A program made the translations under genes and the position numbers. From contig NZ_JBFABG010000013.1 of the NCBI RefSeq assembly GCF_040640215.1, positions 62,001-126,000 of the forward strand: a stretch of 64,000 nt of DNA. Direction: 5' to 3'. Position 1 is the stretch's first letter, and every line of letters starts with the position of its first letter. This document shows, piece after piece, positions 10,127 to 18,592 of this stretch. The notes beneath the pieces are model-generated. The model was given only the letters and a program-made list of their open reading frames with translations, was not told the origin of the DNA and did no database searches. This stretch comes from Actinosynnema sp040640215. Lineage in GTDB: Bacteria > Actinomycetota > Actinomycetes > Mycobacteriales > Pseudonocardiaceae.

Positions 10127-10136
10127 ACGGGCGGCC
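10110..10136 (+). terminator. Strong hairpin overlapping the SARP stop codon
   Basis: A 9-bp perfect stem (GGCCGCCCG / CGGGCGGCC) with a 9-base loop that contains the TGA stop. There is no U-tract, as is usual in actinomycetes. It lies between the convergent SARP and DUF1062 genes and could serve both. Confidence 0.6.
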
Positions 10137-10151
10137 TCCCGGACCGGTCTT

Positions 10152-10811
10152 CTACGATCGGGCCTCCCGATCCTCGGCCAGGCCGCCGACCGGGGTGGCG
10201 TCGACGACGAAGCCGAAGTCCTCGTGGACCTTCGCGTCGAGGGCCAGGGGCAGGCGGATGCGCCCGGACCCGACCATGCCCCGCGCCGCCGGGCGGCTCA
10301 GGCCGAACCCGGCCATGAGCAGCTTCTCGACCCGGACGGGTGCCGGCAGCTCGAACCTGACGACGACCTCGACCGGCGCGGGGTCGTCGTGCCCGAGGTC
10401 GTGGAACGGCAGGTCGGTTTCCAGTTCCCACGTCCCGCTCCAGTCGAGCCGGTACGCGGCCCTGCCGGCCGATGCCGCGTCCACGACCAGTCCGCGCACC
10501 ACCGACGGATCGTTGGTCTCGAACCCCAGCAGCCGCCCGTGGTCCAGTGACCGCACGTGGACGCGCTCGTGGACCGGGATCTTCGACGTGCGACCGCACC
10601 GCTCGCAGCCGATCAGCATCCAGACGTCGAGGAGCTTGCCGTTCGCGTTGACCCGGAACTTGCCGGTCGGGCGGTGCCGCGTGGACCTGCACGCCACGCA
10701 CGCCTTGACGATGGCGGGCAACCCGAGCTCCTTGACCACCCACAGCGACTTCCGGTCGCAGGCGGACCCGCCGCCTCCAGCGGGCACACGGGTACTCCGA
10801 AGATCGTTCAT
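10152..10811 (-). CDS. DUF1062 domain-containing protein
   Basis: 219 aa from the ATG at 10811; an upstream GTG/ATG would give 265 aa but the added part is unlike the family. The family core is clear: WVVKELGLPAIVKACVAC, then FRVNANGKLLDVWMLIGC and CERCG, giving two CxxC pairs (CVAC, CERC) that probably bind zinc, and VHERVHVRSL. The later half carries a lysine/arginine-rich helix segment. DUF1062 proteins have no established biochemical function. The gene is convergent to the SARP gene and stands alone. Function is not assigned. Confidence 0.8.
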   Translation of the reverse strand: MNDLRSTRVPAGGGGSACDRKSLWVVKELGLPAIVKACVACRSTRHRPTGKFRVNANGKLLDVWMLIGCERCGRTSKIPVHERVHVRSLDHGRLLGFETNDPSVVRGLVVDAASAGRAAYRLDWSGTWELETDLPFHDLGHDDPAPVEVVVRFELPAPVRVEKLLMAGFGLSRPAARGMVGSGRIRLPLALDAKVHEDFGFVVDATPVGGLAEDREARS

Positions 10812-11286
10812 GATTTTGCCGGACTCCAGGGCTGTGAAGGAGGCGTCAGGCAGCGCTTCGCGGCAGCGCGACCCGCCTCCCGGGACCAGGGGCGTACGGC
10901 CGGTGCCCGCGATGGGGAGCGCCCGGCCGGGCATGACGTGGCACATCACGTCGTGTGAGGGAAGCCCGCAGCACAGGTGTCGTACGGGCTTCGCGAGGCA
11001 CGGCGGAATCAGACGGCGAGAAACTCGAATCCGTCTTCATCCCGCGCGCGGTCCGGTGCTCACTGGTCCATGCCCGCCATGATGGTCAGCCGGCGGACCG
11101 GCCGGCAACGGATTTTGCGGCGGGCGGCGGCACTCCGACGCCGACGTGGTCCGGTCGTCCCCGGGGCGCGCGCCGGGTCACCCCCTGGAGACCGCGTCCC
11201 TCCTCTTTCGCGTGAATCCCCGGGTCGTCCGCTTTCCGCGATCGAAGTCGGGAATACCCAGTCCGACCCGGAAGGGGGCAACGACC
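10812..11286. other. Intergenic region, no gene seen
   Basis: 475 bases between divergent starts. Open frames here (for example a GTG at 10955) have no RBS or family resemblance. It must hold the promoters of the DUF1062 gene and of the NlpC/P60-like gene. The latter's RBS GGAAGGGGG lies about ten bases before 11287. I looked for a c-di-AMP (ydaO) riboswitch, which often precedes such hydrolases, and could not make a convincing match. Confidence 0.5.
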
Positions 11287-11853
11287 ATGACGAGACTGCT
11301 GGCAGCCGCGATCGGCGCGGTGACGGCGCTGACCCTGGTGAGCCCGACCGCCCACGCGGAGCCGCTCTACGGCGGTCAGGGCCCGGAGCGGGCCGCCACC
11401 TCGAACGACGCGACCAGGGCGGCTCCGATCACCCGGCGCGAGGTGATCGCGCGGGCGAAGGACTGGCTCGACCCGCCCGTCCCGTACAGCATGGGCGCAT
11501 GGCACGAGGGCCGGCGCACCGACTGCTCCGGCTACGTGTCCATGGCGTGGAACCTCGACAGCTCGATGACGACGGTGAGCCTCCCCGACGTGGCACACCG
11601 CATCGAGAAGGACGAGCTGCGGGCGGGCGACGTCATGATGAACGGCGGTCCGGGCTCCGGAGGTGCGAACGGCCACGTCGCGATCTTCGACCGGTGGGCC
11701 GGCCACGATCACGACACCTACTGGGCCTACGAGCAGACCCCGCCGCACACGGTGCACCGCAAGGTGCCGTACCCGTACTTCGACAACGACACGAGGTTCT
11801 TGCCGTACCGCTACAACCTGATCGAGGACAGTCCCTTCCCGCAACGGCCGTGA
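11287..11853 (+). CDS. Secreted NlpC/P60-like cell-wall hydrolase
   Basis: 188 aa from the ATG at 11287, behind GGAAGGGGG. A signal peptide (LLAAAIGAVTALTLVSPTAHA) is followed by a short linker and an NlpC/P60-type thiol-hydrolase fold: catalytic cysteine in RRTDCSGYVSMAW, histidine in NGHVAIFDRW and a third polar position further on. The pattern WLDPPVPYSMGAWHEG before the cysteine is typical of actinobacterial NlpC/P60 proteins. Such enzymes cut D-Glu/meso-DAP bonds in peptidoglycan stems. There is no extra cell-wall binding module. Monocistronic by spacing. Confidence 0.8.
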   Translation: MTRLLAAAIGAVTALTLVSPTAHAEPLYGGQGPERAATSNDATRAAPITRREVIARAKDWLDPPVPYSMGAWHEGRRTDCSGYVSMAWNLDSSMTTVSLPDVAHRIEKDELRAGDVMMNGGPGSGGANGHVAIFDRWAGHDHDTYWAYEQTPPHTVHRKVPYPYFDNDTRFLPYRYNLIEDSPFPQRP

Positions 11854-12001
11854 GCGCCGCCCCCGGACACGGTGCACGCCTTCCGGTCACCGAGCCGCCA
11901 CCGCGCGGGCGTAGTGGATCTCCGCCTCGGGTAGCCGGGGTGCGGTTCCTGTCGCCGGGTCCGGCGGCAGCCACCCCCTCGCGGTCTTGGAAGGATTCCG
12001 G

Positions 12002-14200
12002 ATGAGACGACGATTATTTCTCGCCCCGGCCGCCGCATTCGCCGTGCTGGCCGGCTCGACGGCGGCACTGGCCGGCCCACCCGGGTCGGCCGGTGCCGCC
12101 GCTTCGACCACGACGATCGTCGCGCAGCACTCCGGCAAGTGCCTGGACGTGCGCGGCGGCCCGCAGGCGGTCCAGGACGGTGCGGTGGTCGAGCAGTGGA
12201 CGTGCACCGGCTCGTCCAACCAGAGCTGGACGGCGCGCGACGCGGGTGGCGGACAGATCCAGCTCGTCGCGCAGCACAGCGGCAAGTGCGTCCAACCGGT
12301 CGGGGGCGGCACCGCCAACTCGACCGGGCTGGAGCAGAGGACCTGCACCGGCTCGACGGCGCAACGGTGGACCAAGCAGGGCACCGGCACGGCCGACCGG
12401 TACCGCTTCGTGCACGCGCCGAGCGGCCGGTGCCTCGACATCAGGCGCAGCGACCTGACCGATGGCGCGCTCGCCGCCGTTTTCGACTGCACGGGGAATC
12501 CCAACCAGACGTGGACGACGGGCACGCCCGGACCACTGCCGCCGACGGTGGAGGTGCGCGACGGCGAGTACTGGGCGCTGCCGTCCCGCTATCCGGCCAA
12601 GAGCCCCCACGGCGGCCTCAACCAGATCTGGGGACCGGCGGTCAACTGGAGCCCCACCACGGACCTGCACTGGGTGGGCGCGTACTGGCGCGACCTGAAC
12701 CCGTCCGAAGGGGTCTACCGGTGGGACCGGATCGAGAGCACGACGGGCACCTACTCCTACAGCCTGGACCAGCTCGGCGAGGCGGGCCGGACGGCACTCG
12801 TCTGGACGATCCTCGGCACCGTCGACCAGGCCGGGAGCCCGCACGCGCCGCAGTGGGTGATCGCGAAGTGCGCAGCCGCCGGCACCCCGGTCAAGGTCGT
12901 CAACAACGGCTCGGCCGCATGGGGGCTGGCGCTGTGGGACACGTGCCCGCGCCGCGAGGTGCTGCGGTTCATCAAGGAGATGTTCGGGCGCTACAAAACC
13001 GATGAACGGGTGAAGTACGCGTACGCGACGACGTTCAGCGCCGGCGAGTTCTGGATGCCGTCGACCGTCTACCGCGATGCCGTCGCCAAGGGGTTGACCC
13101 CGGAGATCCTCCGCACCTACGCGAAGGACATCATCGACGCCTGGGCGACCGCAGTCGGCGTGAAGAAGGTCGTCTGGACGAGCGCCGGCGAGTGGAACCT
13201 CCCCGGCGACACCACGCCCGGTGCGCCGAAGTGGGTGTCCGACTACGCGTTGCGGACCCTGGGCACGCAATTGCGCGAGGGGAACGGCGAGAGCCTCACC
13301 GCCCAGCTCACCCAGCCGCTCATCGGCCAGGACACCGTGGCCGTCCAACCCACGCCCGTCGGCGCGCAGCCTGGGCAATCCCACTACTACCTGACGGCCA
13401 AGACGGTCCACGAGATGGGCCGCGCGGGCATGTCCTTCTACGGCAACGAATTCGAGATCGCGAATCTCGCCGGTGTGTTCGGCGACTACGACTACTACCG
13501 CCTCGCGGTGTTGAACATGCTGCGCAAGGGCCACAACTGGGCGGTCTTCCCGCACGAGTTGCGCACCGGCACCCACGATGCGGCGCACCCGCAGTTCGCG
13601 GCGCTGCGCGACTACTTCCGGCAGAGCGTCGGCTACCCGGTGAACGAATCGCCCGACGCGTGGGCCACGCTGCACATGTCCTACGACGGCTGCTACAACG
13701 GCACCCGCCGCTACCACAACTACGAGAAGTTCCTCCTGCAACGCGACGTCGAGTCGGGCGGACGCACGACTCCGACCGACCAGCACACCTGGGCCCCGGA
13801 CCAGTACGGCTTCTGCAAGGTCGGCGAGGGCGGGTCCACCCAGCCCGCCGTGACCTACTTCGCGCGGCGAACCGACCACGCGAGCGGCAACGATCACATC
13901 TACTTCGACGTGGACCCCCGTTTCGCGCCGACGACCGAGCGCACGTTCAGGATCGCCGTCACCTATCGCGACACGGGAACCGCGAGGTGGAACGTGCAGT
14001 ACAGCACGGCGAACGCCGCGATCGCGTCCACCCCGGCGGTCACCAACACGGGTTCCGGTGCGGTGAAGACCGCGATCTTCACCCTGACGGACGCCTCTTT
14101 CCGCGGCGCACAGCCGGGCGGTATGGACTTCCGGGTGCACAACGGAGGGTCTGCCGACGTCACCGTCCGGAGCGTGCGGCTGATCCGCGGTGGTCCGTGA
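12002..14200 (+). CDS. Secreted ricin-type lectin protein with glycoside-hydrolase-like TIM-barrel region
   Basis: 732 aa from the ATG at 12002, RBS GGAAGGA six bases upstream. After a signal peptide, residues about 35-180 form a ricin B-type beta-trefoil of three repeats (GKCLDVRGG, GKCVQPVGG, GRCLDIRRS, each closed by a QxW such as NQSWT, AQRWT, NQTWT). The following 370 residues resemble a (beta/alpha)8 hydrolase (WVGAYWRDLNPSEGVYRWD, LVWTILGTVD, SFYGNEFEIANL) and the last 120 a beta-sandwich. The glycosidase family cannot be named from sequence alone. Candidate acids lie in FSAGEFW and YGNEFEIA. Probably an extracellular polysaccharide-acting enzyme targeted by its lectin. Confidence 0.75.
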   Translation: MRRRLFLAPAAAFAVLAGSTAALAGPPGSAGAAASTTTIVAQHSGKCLDVRGGPQAVQDGAVVEQWTCTGSSNQSWTARDAGGGQIQLVAQHSGKCVQPVGGGTANSTGLEQRTCTGSTAQRWTKQGTGTADRYRFVHAPSGRCLDIRRSDLTDGALAAVFDCTGNPNQTWTTGTPGPLPPTVEVRDGEYWALPSRYPAKSPHGGLNQIWGPAVNWSPTTDLHWVGAYWRDLNPSEGVYRWDRIESTTGTYSYSLDQLGEAGRTALVWTILGTVDQAGSPHAPQWVIAKCAAAGTPVKVVNNGSAAWGLALWDTCPRREVLRFIKEMFGRYKTDERVKYAYATTFSAGEFWMPSTVYRDAVAKGLTPEILRTYAKDIIDAWATAVGVKKVVWTSAGEWNLPGDTTPGAPKWVSDYALRTLGTQLREGNGESLTAQLTQPLIGQDTVAVQPTPVGAQPGQSHYYLTAKTVHEMGRAGMSFYGNEFEIANLAGVFGDYDYYRLAVLNMLRKGHNWAVFPHELRTGTHDAAHPQFAALRDYFRQSVGYPVNESPDAWATLHMSYDGCYNGTRRYHNYEKFLLQRDVESGGRTTPTDQHTWAPDQYGFCKVGEGGSTQPAVTYFARRTDHASGNDHIYFDVDPRFAPTTERTFRIAVTYRDTGTARWNVQYSTANAAIASTPAVTNTGSGAVKTAIFTLTDASFRGAQPGGMDFRVHNGGSADVTVRSVRLIRGGP

Positions 14201-14261
14201 TCCAGGTGGTCGGCTGAATCCGGTCACCGGACACGGCCACCCCTGAACAGGGCGGTCGCCG

Positions 14262-15248
14262 TCACACGTGCCGGACCTCTTCGTAGCCGGAGGTCCGGGC
14301 GTGTGCGGCGGCCCGTGGGTCGAAGCGGGTGGTGTGGCCGGTGTGGTAGGCGTGCAGGCCGATCGCGATGTCGCGCATCGCGCGCACGTAGCGGTTCAGC
14401 GCGTCGAACTCGGAGGTGTCCAGCCGCAGCGCCGCCGCCAGGTCGGGCACACGGGCCTCCAGGCGCACGAAGTGCTCGCCCGCCTCGCGGACCAGGTCCT
14501 GGATCTCGGCGATCACCTCGCCCCTCGGCCGGCCGGTACCGTGCTCCATCACCAGCACGAGGTTGTCCACCTCGTGGCGGGCTTCCTCCCGCTCCAGGGA
14601 GAACACGTCGTTGGGGAACATCATGATCTTGACGGTGTCCCGGTACAGCGCGGTGACCAGGTCCGCCTCGCGGGCGGACTCCGGCACCTCGAAGTGGCCG
14701 CTGCGCTCGGCCAGCCCGAGCTGCACCGCGAGCGCCGAGGTGATCTCCCGGCGCTCGACGTACTGCGCGACGGTGCGCCGGAAGTCGGGTTGCCGGTAGG
14801 CGTCGTAGAACCGGGCCGAATCGCGGCGGGTCCGGTCGCGCCAGCCCGGCGACATCCCCCACGCCAGTCGCGGCCAGATCCGGCACCACGCGACGCCCGC
14901 CGGCGTCCGGGGGCTGCGGGGGTGTTCCTGGCGCATGAGGGTCACCAGGTCGTCGCACATCGCGAGGCCGCGACCGGTCCGCTGGCCGGTCACGTGGTCG
15001 ACCTGGTCGTTGACGACGGTCATGATCCCGATGACCTGCGCCACCAGCGCCAGGTCCGCACCGGTCCCCCGGGGGAACAGCAGCGCCGAGTACTCGCCGA
15101 CCCGCATGCCGGCGAAGTACTCGGCCTCGGCCGGGGTGCGCAGCAGGCCGAGGTCCAGCAGCCACGCGGCGAGGTCCGCCTCGGTGTCGGTGGGGTCGGC
15201 CGGCGGGGTGCGCGGGAACGGGATGTCGAACTCGACGTCATGCGGCAT
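14262..15248 (-). CDS. Class I terpene cyclase with an atypical first metal motif
   Basis: 328 aa from the ATG at 15248, behind AGGAGG eight bases upstream. The NSE/DTE Mg-binding triad is perfect (NDVFSLEREEARHE), with the effector Arg region upstream and a C-terminal RxxxY-like helix (NRYVRAMRDIAIGLHAYHTGHTTRF). The aspartate-rich motif is NDQVD instead of DDxx(D/E), so the first Asp is Asn. Known relatives ionise FPP/GGPP and cyclise them. The gene follows a polyprenyl diphosphate synthase by 24 bases, which probably provides the substrate. Product cannot be predicted. Confidence 0.88.
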   Translation of the reverse strand: MPHDVEFDIPFPRTPPADPTDTEADLAAWLLDLGLLRTPAEAEYFAGMRVGEYSALLFPRGTGADLALVAQVIGIMTVVNDQVDHVTGQRTGRGLAMCDDLVTLMRQEHPRSPRTPAGVAWCRIWPRLAWGMSPGWRDRTRRDSARFYDAYRQPDFRRTVAQYVERREITSALAVQLGLAERSGHFEVPESAREADLVTALYRDTVKIMMFPNDVFSLEREEARHEVDNLVLVMEHGTGRPRGEVIAEIQDLVREAGEHFVRLEARVPDLAAALRLDTSEFDALNRYVRAMRDIAIGLHAYHTGHTTRFDPRAAAHARTSGYEEVRHV

Positions 15249-15272
15249 GGGTTCGGCCTCCTGACGCGGTGT

Positions 15273-16385
15273 TCAGCGGCGGCTCGCGGCGTGGTGGTCG
15301 GCCCGGCGCGGGCGGTCCTCCCCTCCGGTGCCCGCCGTCGGGGTGGTGGGGGCGAACAGGCCGGTCAGCGAGCGGAGCGCGGTGCCCGCCGGGTCGAGGG
15401 GGTCGGCGGCCTCCAGGCAGGATCGGGCGGCGGCCAGGTGCCGGTCGGCCTCGCGCCGGGTCCAGTCCAGGCCGCCGGCCCGCTCGACGAGGGCGGCGGC
15501 TTCGGCGAGGTCCGCCTCGGCGAGCTCGCCGGGCCGCGTGTAGAGCTCGACGAGCCGGGCGGTCGCGGCCGGTTCGGTGCTCCGGGTGAGCGCGGCGGCG
15601 ACCGGGGGTGTCGTCTTGCGGTTGCGCAGGTCGGAGTGGGCGGGTTTGCCCGTCACCTCGGCCGGGGCGACGATCCCGTTGATGTCGTCGTGCAGCGCCC
15701 ACGCCGCGCCGGCGTGCCACCCGAAGTCCCGCAACGAAGCGCGCCGCGCGGGCGGGGCGTCGCCGTAGAGCGCGCCCAGCTCGCACGCGCACCGGCTCAA
15801 CGGCGCGGTCTTGCCGATCGTGGTGGCGGCGGCGACCTCGGGCGGGACGTCGATCCGGTCCGGGTAGAACGAGTCCTTGCTCTCGTTGTCGACCAGCTCG
15901 TGCACGGCGGTCCACAGCGCGGACATCGCCGCGCCGACCCGGTGTTCCGGTCCGCCGCACAGGAGCGTGCCCGCCAGGACCAGCAGGGCGTCACCGGTGA
16001 GCAGGGCGTGCGGGGTGCCGAACACGGTCCACGTCGCGGCCCGGTCACGGCGGAGCTCGTCGCCGTCGATGATGTCGTCGTGCAGGCCGGTGAAGCTGTG
16101 CACCAGTTCCACGGCCACGGCGGCGAGCAGGGCCTGGTCGGCCGGCGCGCCCACCGCCTCCGCGCTCAGGACCGTCAGGGCCGGCCGGGCACCCTTGCCG
16201 ACGTGGGTGTCGGCGGCGGCGGGCGTGCCGTCGCCGTCCCACAGGCCCAGGTGGTAGCCGGCGATGCGGCGCAGCCGGTCGTCGAGGCGGTCGAGCGCGG
16301 CGGACATCGCGGGCCGGAGCAGGGCGTGCGTGCGGGTGAGCACGTCGGCCGCGCCGGTCGTGCGGAGCGCCTGCCAGCTCGCCAT
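15273..16385 (-). CDS. Polyprenyl diphosphate synthase (isoprenyl transferase)
   Basis: 370 aa starting at the ATG 16385 whose A is also the last base of the upstream small ORF's TGA stop (TGATG). First Asp-rich motif is canonical (HDDIIDGD, followed by ELRRDR); the second is HDDING, lacking the fifth-position Asp of DDxxD. The sequence RRIAGYHLGLWD before it is shared with actinobacterial polyprenyl transferases that are cargo of family 2B encapsulins. No encapsulin shell gene is in this window, so that link is a hypothesis. It condenses isopentenyl diphosphate with allylic primers to feed the terpene cyclase directly downstream. Confidence 0.88.
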   Translation of the reverse strand: MASWQALRTTGAADVLTRTHALLRPAMSAALDRLDDRLRRIAGYHLGLWDGDGTPAAADTHVGKGARPALTVLSAEAVGAPADQALLAAVAVELVHSFTGLHDDIIDGDELRRDRAATWTVFGTPHALLTGDALLVLAGTLLCGGPEHRVGAAMSALWTAVHELVDNESKDSFYPDRIDVPPEVAAATTIGKTAPLSRCACELGALYGDAPPARRASLRDFGWHAGAAWALHDDINGIVAPAEVTGKPAHSDLRNRKTTPPVAAALTRSTEPAATARLVELYTRPGELAEADLAEAAALVERAGGLDWTRREADRHLAAARSCLEAADPLDPAGTALRSLTGLFAPTTPTAGTGGEDRPRRADHHAASRR

Positions 16386-16522
16386 CAGCCCGCACCCCCG
16401 GTGTCCGGGAGCACGACGACCACCGGTGGTCCGCCGCTCTCCGGCCGGAGCGCGCGACGACCTTCCGGTAATCGCCCGCCGGCGTCGGGCACCGCCGGCG
16501 GACCGGTCGCGGGGAAGCTCAT
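16385..16522 (-). CDS. Small 45-aa Gly/Pro-rich protein, translationally coupled to the prenyl synthase
   Basis: ATG at 16522 with AAGGAG about eight bases upstream; the stop TGA overlaps the prenyl synthase ATG by one base. The peptide is disordered in composition (SFPATGPPAVPDAGG then GGPPVVVVLPDTGGAG). Third codon positions are nearly all G/C, like real neighbours. It has no recognisable domain. Two readings are possible: a genuine leader/small protein for coupled translation, or an N-terminal disordered extension of the synthase separated by a one-base shift. Disordered N-terminal extensions are how family 2 encapsulin cargo enzymes are loaded, which makes the second worth testing. Confidence 0.5.
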   Translation of the reverse strand: MSFPATGPPAVPDAGGRLPEGRRALRPESGGPPVVVVLPDTGGAG

Positions 16523-16908
16523 ACGCACATCTCCTTGCCACCGGGGATCGGTGGCCCCGGCCGGGGCGGAATGAACGCGGGGACGCCGAGCCGGACAGAT
16601 CCGCGACCAGGTGGGCGGTTCCCCGGACCCACGCGGCCCCAGTGCCTCCGCCGCAGGTCACCCGCCCGGCCCGCTCGGGGATGAGCCAAAACCGTTGCGC
16701 TCCAGGATATCGCAGCACGACCGCGCCGTCTGCCCCCTGAGTGTCCGCACCCGTTCGGCGGGCCCACCGCGAGACGTGGCGCGAGCCCACCGCCCCGACC
16801 GGGTGAGCGCGCATCACCTGACCGGGCACCGCCGACCGCGCGTGGACCGCTCGCGAACGGGTATCCGAGCCTGCCAGCCCATCCCCCAGACGGAGCAGGA
16901 GCAGCGCG
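16523..16908. other. Divergent intergenic region between terpene and molybdoenzyme operons
   Basis: 386 bases with promoters for both directions expected. A TATCCT -10-like element is readable on the minus strand near 16706-16712. No further gene, riboswitch or repeat was seen. Confidence 0.4.
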
Positions 16909-17106
16909 ATGGTGGAGCCGACCCCGCCGGGCCGTACGCCGCCCGACCCGGAGCCGTACCCCCGGCAGCCGGGGTCGGAGCCCTCTCCGGCCACGCGACC
17001 GCCGGTGCCGCCGGTGCCCGAACCGCCGCCACCCACCCTGCCCGACCGACCGCCGCCGCCCGATCCGGGCGAGAGGCCGCCGCCGAGCCGGGGCGACCGC
17101 TCGTGA
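16909..17106 (+). CDS. Proline-rich 65-aa protein coupled to the aldehyde oxidase operon
   Basis: ATG at 16909 with GGAG about eight bases upstream. About 45 percent proline, with PPDP and PPPP runs, Glu/Arg interspersed, no cysteine and no hydrophobic segment. Its TGA overlaps the GTG of the [2Fe-2S] subunit by four bases (GTGA), as between all other genes of this operon, and GC3 is high, so I treat it as real. No family is recognised. It might be a flexible maturation/assembly aid, or an extension separated by a shift, but nothing in sequence decides this. Confidence 0.45.
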   Translation: MVEPTPPGRTPPDPEPYPRQPGSEPSPATRPPVPPVPEPPPPTLPDRPPPPDPGERPPPSRGDRS

Positions 17107-17606
17107 ACGGGGACGTCGAACTGCGCGTCGACGGGCAGGTCCGGCAATTGCGGGTGGACAACCGCACGACGCTGCTCGACGCGCTGCGCGAGGGCCTCGG
17201 GGTGACCGCGCCGAAGAAGGGCTGCGACCACGGGCAGTGCGGGGCCTGCACGGTCCTGCTGGACGGGCGGCGCGTGGTGACGTGCCTGTCCTTCGCCGTC
17301 GCGCACGACGGCGCGGAGGTCACCACGGCCGCCGGTCTAGCCGAGGACGGGGAACCGCACCCGGTCCAGGAGGCGTTCCTGGAGCGCGACGCGTTCCAGT
17401 GCGGTTTCTGCACCCCCGGCCAGGTCTGCTCGGCGGTGGGCGTGCTGGCCGAGGCCCGCGCCGGGCACCCCAGCGCCGTCACCGCCGACCTCACCGGCCC
17501 GGTCGAGCTGTCGGCCGAGGAGGTCCGCGAGCGGATGAGCGGCAACCTGTGCCGCTGCGGCGCGTACGTGAACATCGTCGACGCGGTCCGGGACGGTGCC
17601 CGGTGA
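17103..17606 (+). CDS. Aldehyde oxidase / xanthine dehydrogenase family, [2Fe-2S] subunit (PaoA/YagT-like)
   Basis: 167 aa from the GTG at 17103. The plant-type ferredoxin domain has KGCDHGQCGACTVLLDG...C (residues about 40-65) and the helical domain holds the second cluster ligands CGFCTPGQVC and CRCGAY. This subunit passes electrons from molybdenum to FAD. Overlaps: GTGA with the proline-rich ORF before and with the FAD subunit after. E. coli PaoA carries a Tat signal; none is seen with this start, so the enzyme is probably cytoplasmic here unless translation begins upstream in the same open frame. Confidence 0.93.
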   Translation: MNGDVELRVDGQVRQLRVDNRTTLLDALREGLGVTAPKKGCDHGQCGACTVLLDGRRVVTCLSFAVAHDGAEVTTAAGLAEDGEPHPVQEAFLERDAFQCGFCTPGQVCSAVGVLAEARAGHPSAVTADLTGPVELSAEEVRERMSGNLCRCGAYVNIVDAVRDGAR

Positions 17607-18592
17607 TCCCGTTCGACTACCGGCGCGCGGTCGACGTGGAGAGCGCGGTGGCCGAGGCGGGCGGTGGCACGGCGGTGGCGTTCCTCGCGGGCGGCACGAA
17701 CCTGGTCGACCGGATGAAGCTCGGCGTCACCGCGCCGGAGGTGCTGGTCGACATCAGCCGGCTGCCGCTGGACGGCGTCGAGCGGTTGCCGGGCGGTGGC
17801 CTGCGGGTGGGCGCGACGGTGCGCAACAGCGACCTGGCCGCGCACCCGGTCGTGCGCCGGGACTACCCGGTGCTGTCGCGGGCGCTGCTGTCCGGGGCGT
17901 CCGGCCAGTTGCGCAACCTGGCGACGACCGGCGGCAACCTGCTCCAGCGCACGCGCTGCGCGTACTTCCAGGACCTGTCCACGCCGTGCAACAAGCGCGT
18001 GCCCGGCAGCGGGTGTTCCGCGATCGGCGGCCACACCCGCCAGCACGCGATCCTCGGGGCGTCACCGGAGTGCGTGGCGGTGCACCCGTCGGACATGGCG
18101 GTGGCGATGGCCGCGCTCGACGCCGAGGTGCTCGTGCACGGGCCGGGCGGGCAGCGGACCGTGGCGCTGGTCGAGCTGCACCGGCTGCCCGGGGACGAAC
18201 CGCACCGCGACACCGTGCTCGCCCCTGCGGACCTGATCACCGCCGTGGACCTCCCGCCGCTGCCGGCGGGTGCGCGCTCGCTGTACCGGAAGGTGCGCGA
18301 CCGGGCGTCGTACGCGTTCGCGCTGGTGTCGGTGGCGGCCGTGCTGGACATCGCCGACGGCACCGTGCGCGACGTGCGCATCGCGCTGGGCGGGGTGGCG
18401 CACAAGCCGTGGCGCGCGCGGCGGGCCGAGGACGCGCTACGCGGCCGGCCGGCGACCGAGGCGGCGTTCCGCGAGGCGGCGGAAGCCGAACTGGCGGAAG
18501 CCGAGCCGCTGTCCGGCAACGCCTTCAAGATCCCCTTGGCCCGCAACACGATCGTGTCCGCACTGCGCGAACTGGCCGGGGAGCGACGATGA
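17603..18592 (+). CDS. Aldehyde oxidase FAD-binding subunit with extra [4Fe-4S] insertion (PaoB/YagS-like)
   Basis: 329 aa from the GTG at 17603 (GTGA overlap). FAD/pyrophosphate motif FLAGGTNLVDRMK near residue 30 and TTGGNLLQRTRC near 105-115. Then four cysteines in RCAYFQD, CNKRVPGSGC and SPEC: this is the extra cluster-binding insertion known from E. coli PaoB, distinguishing PaoABC-type aldehyde oxidases from ordinary xanthine dehydrogenases. C-terminal CO_deh_flav_C domain ends the protein. The start codon of the molybdenum subunit overlaps the stop (ATGA). Confidence 0.93.
   Translation: MIPFDYRRAVDVESAVAEAGGGTAVAFLAGGTNLVDRMKLGVTAPEVLVDISRLPLDGVERLPGGGLRVGATVRNSDLAAHPVVRRDYPVLSRALLSGASGQLRNLATTGGNLLQRTRCAYFQDLSTPCNKRVPGSGCSAIGGHTRQHAILGASPECVAVHPSDMAVAMAALDAEVLVHGPGGQRTVALVELHRLPGDEPHRDTVLAPADLITAVDLPPLPAGARSLYRKVRDRASYAFALVSVAAVLDIADGTVRDVRIALGGVAHKPWRARRAEDALRGRPATEAAFREAAEAELAEAEPLSGNAFKIPLARNTIVSALRELAGERR

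Noticed and set aside
10955..11286. Possible c-di-AMP (ydaO) riboswitch before the NlpC/P60-like gene
   Set aside because: Only a loose GTGAATCC-like match; the conserved core could not be lined up in order.
14262..16522. Encapsulin system
   Set aside because: Only sequence resemblance of the prenyl synthase to encapsulin cargo; no shell protein gene in the window.
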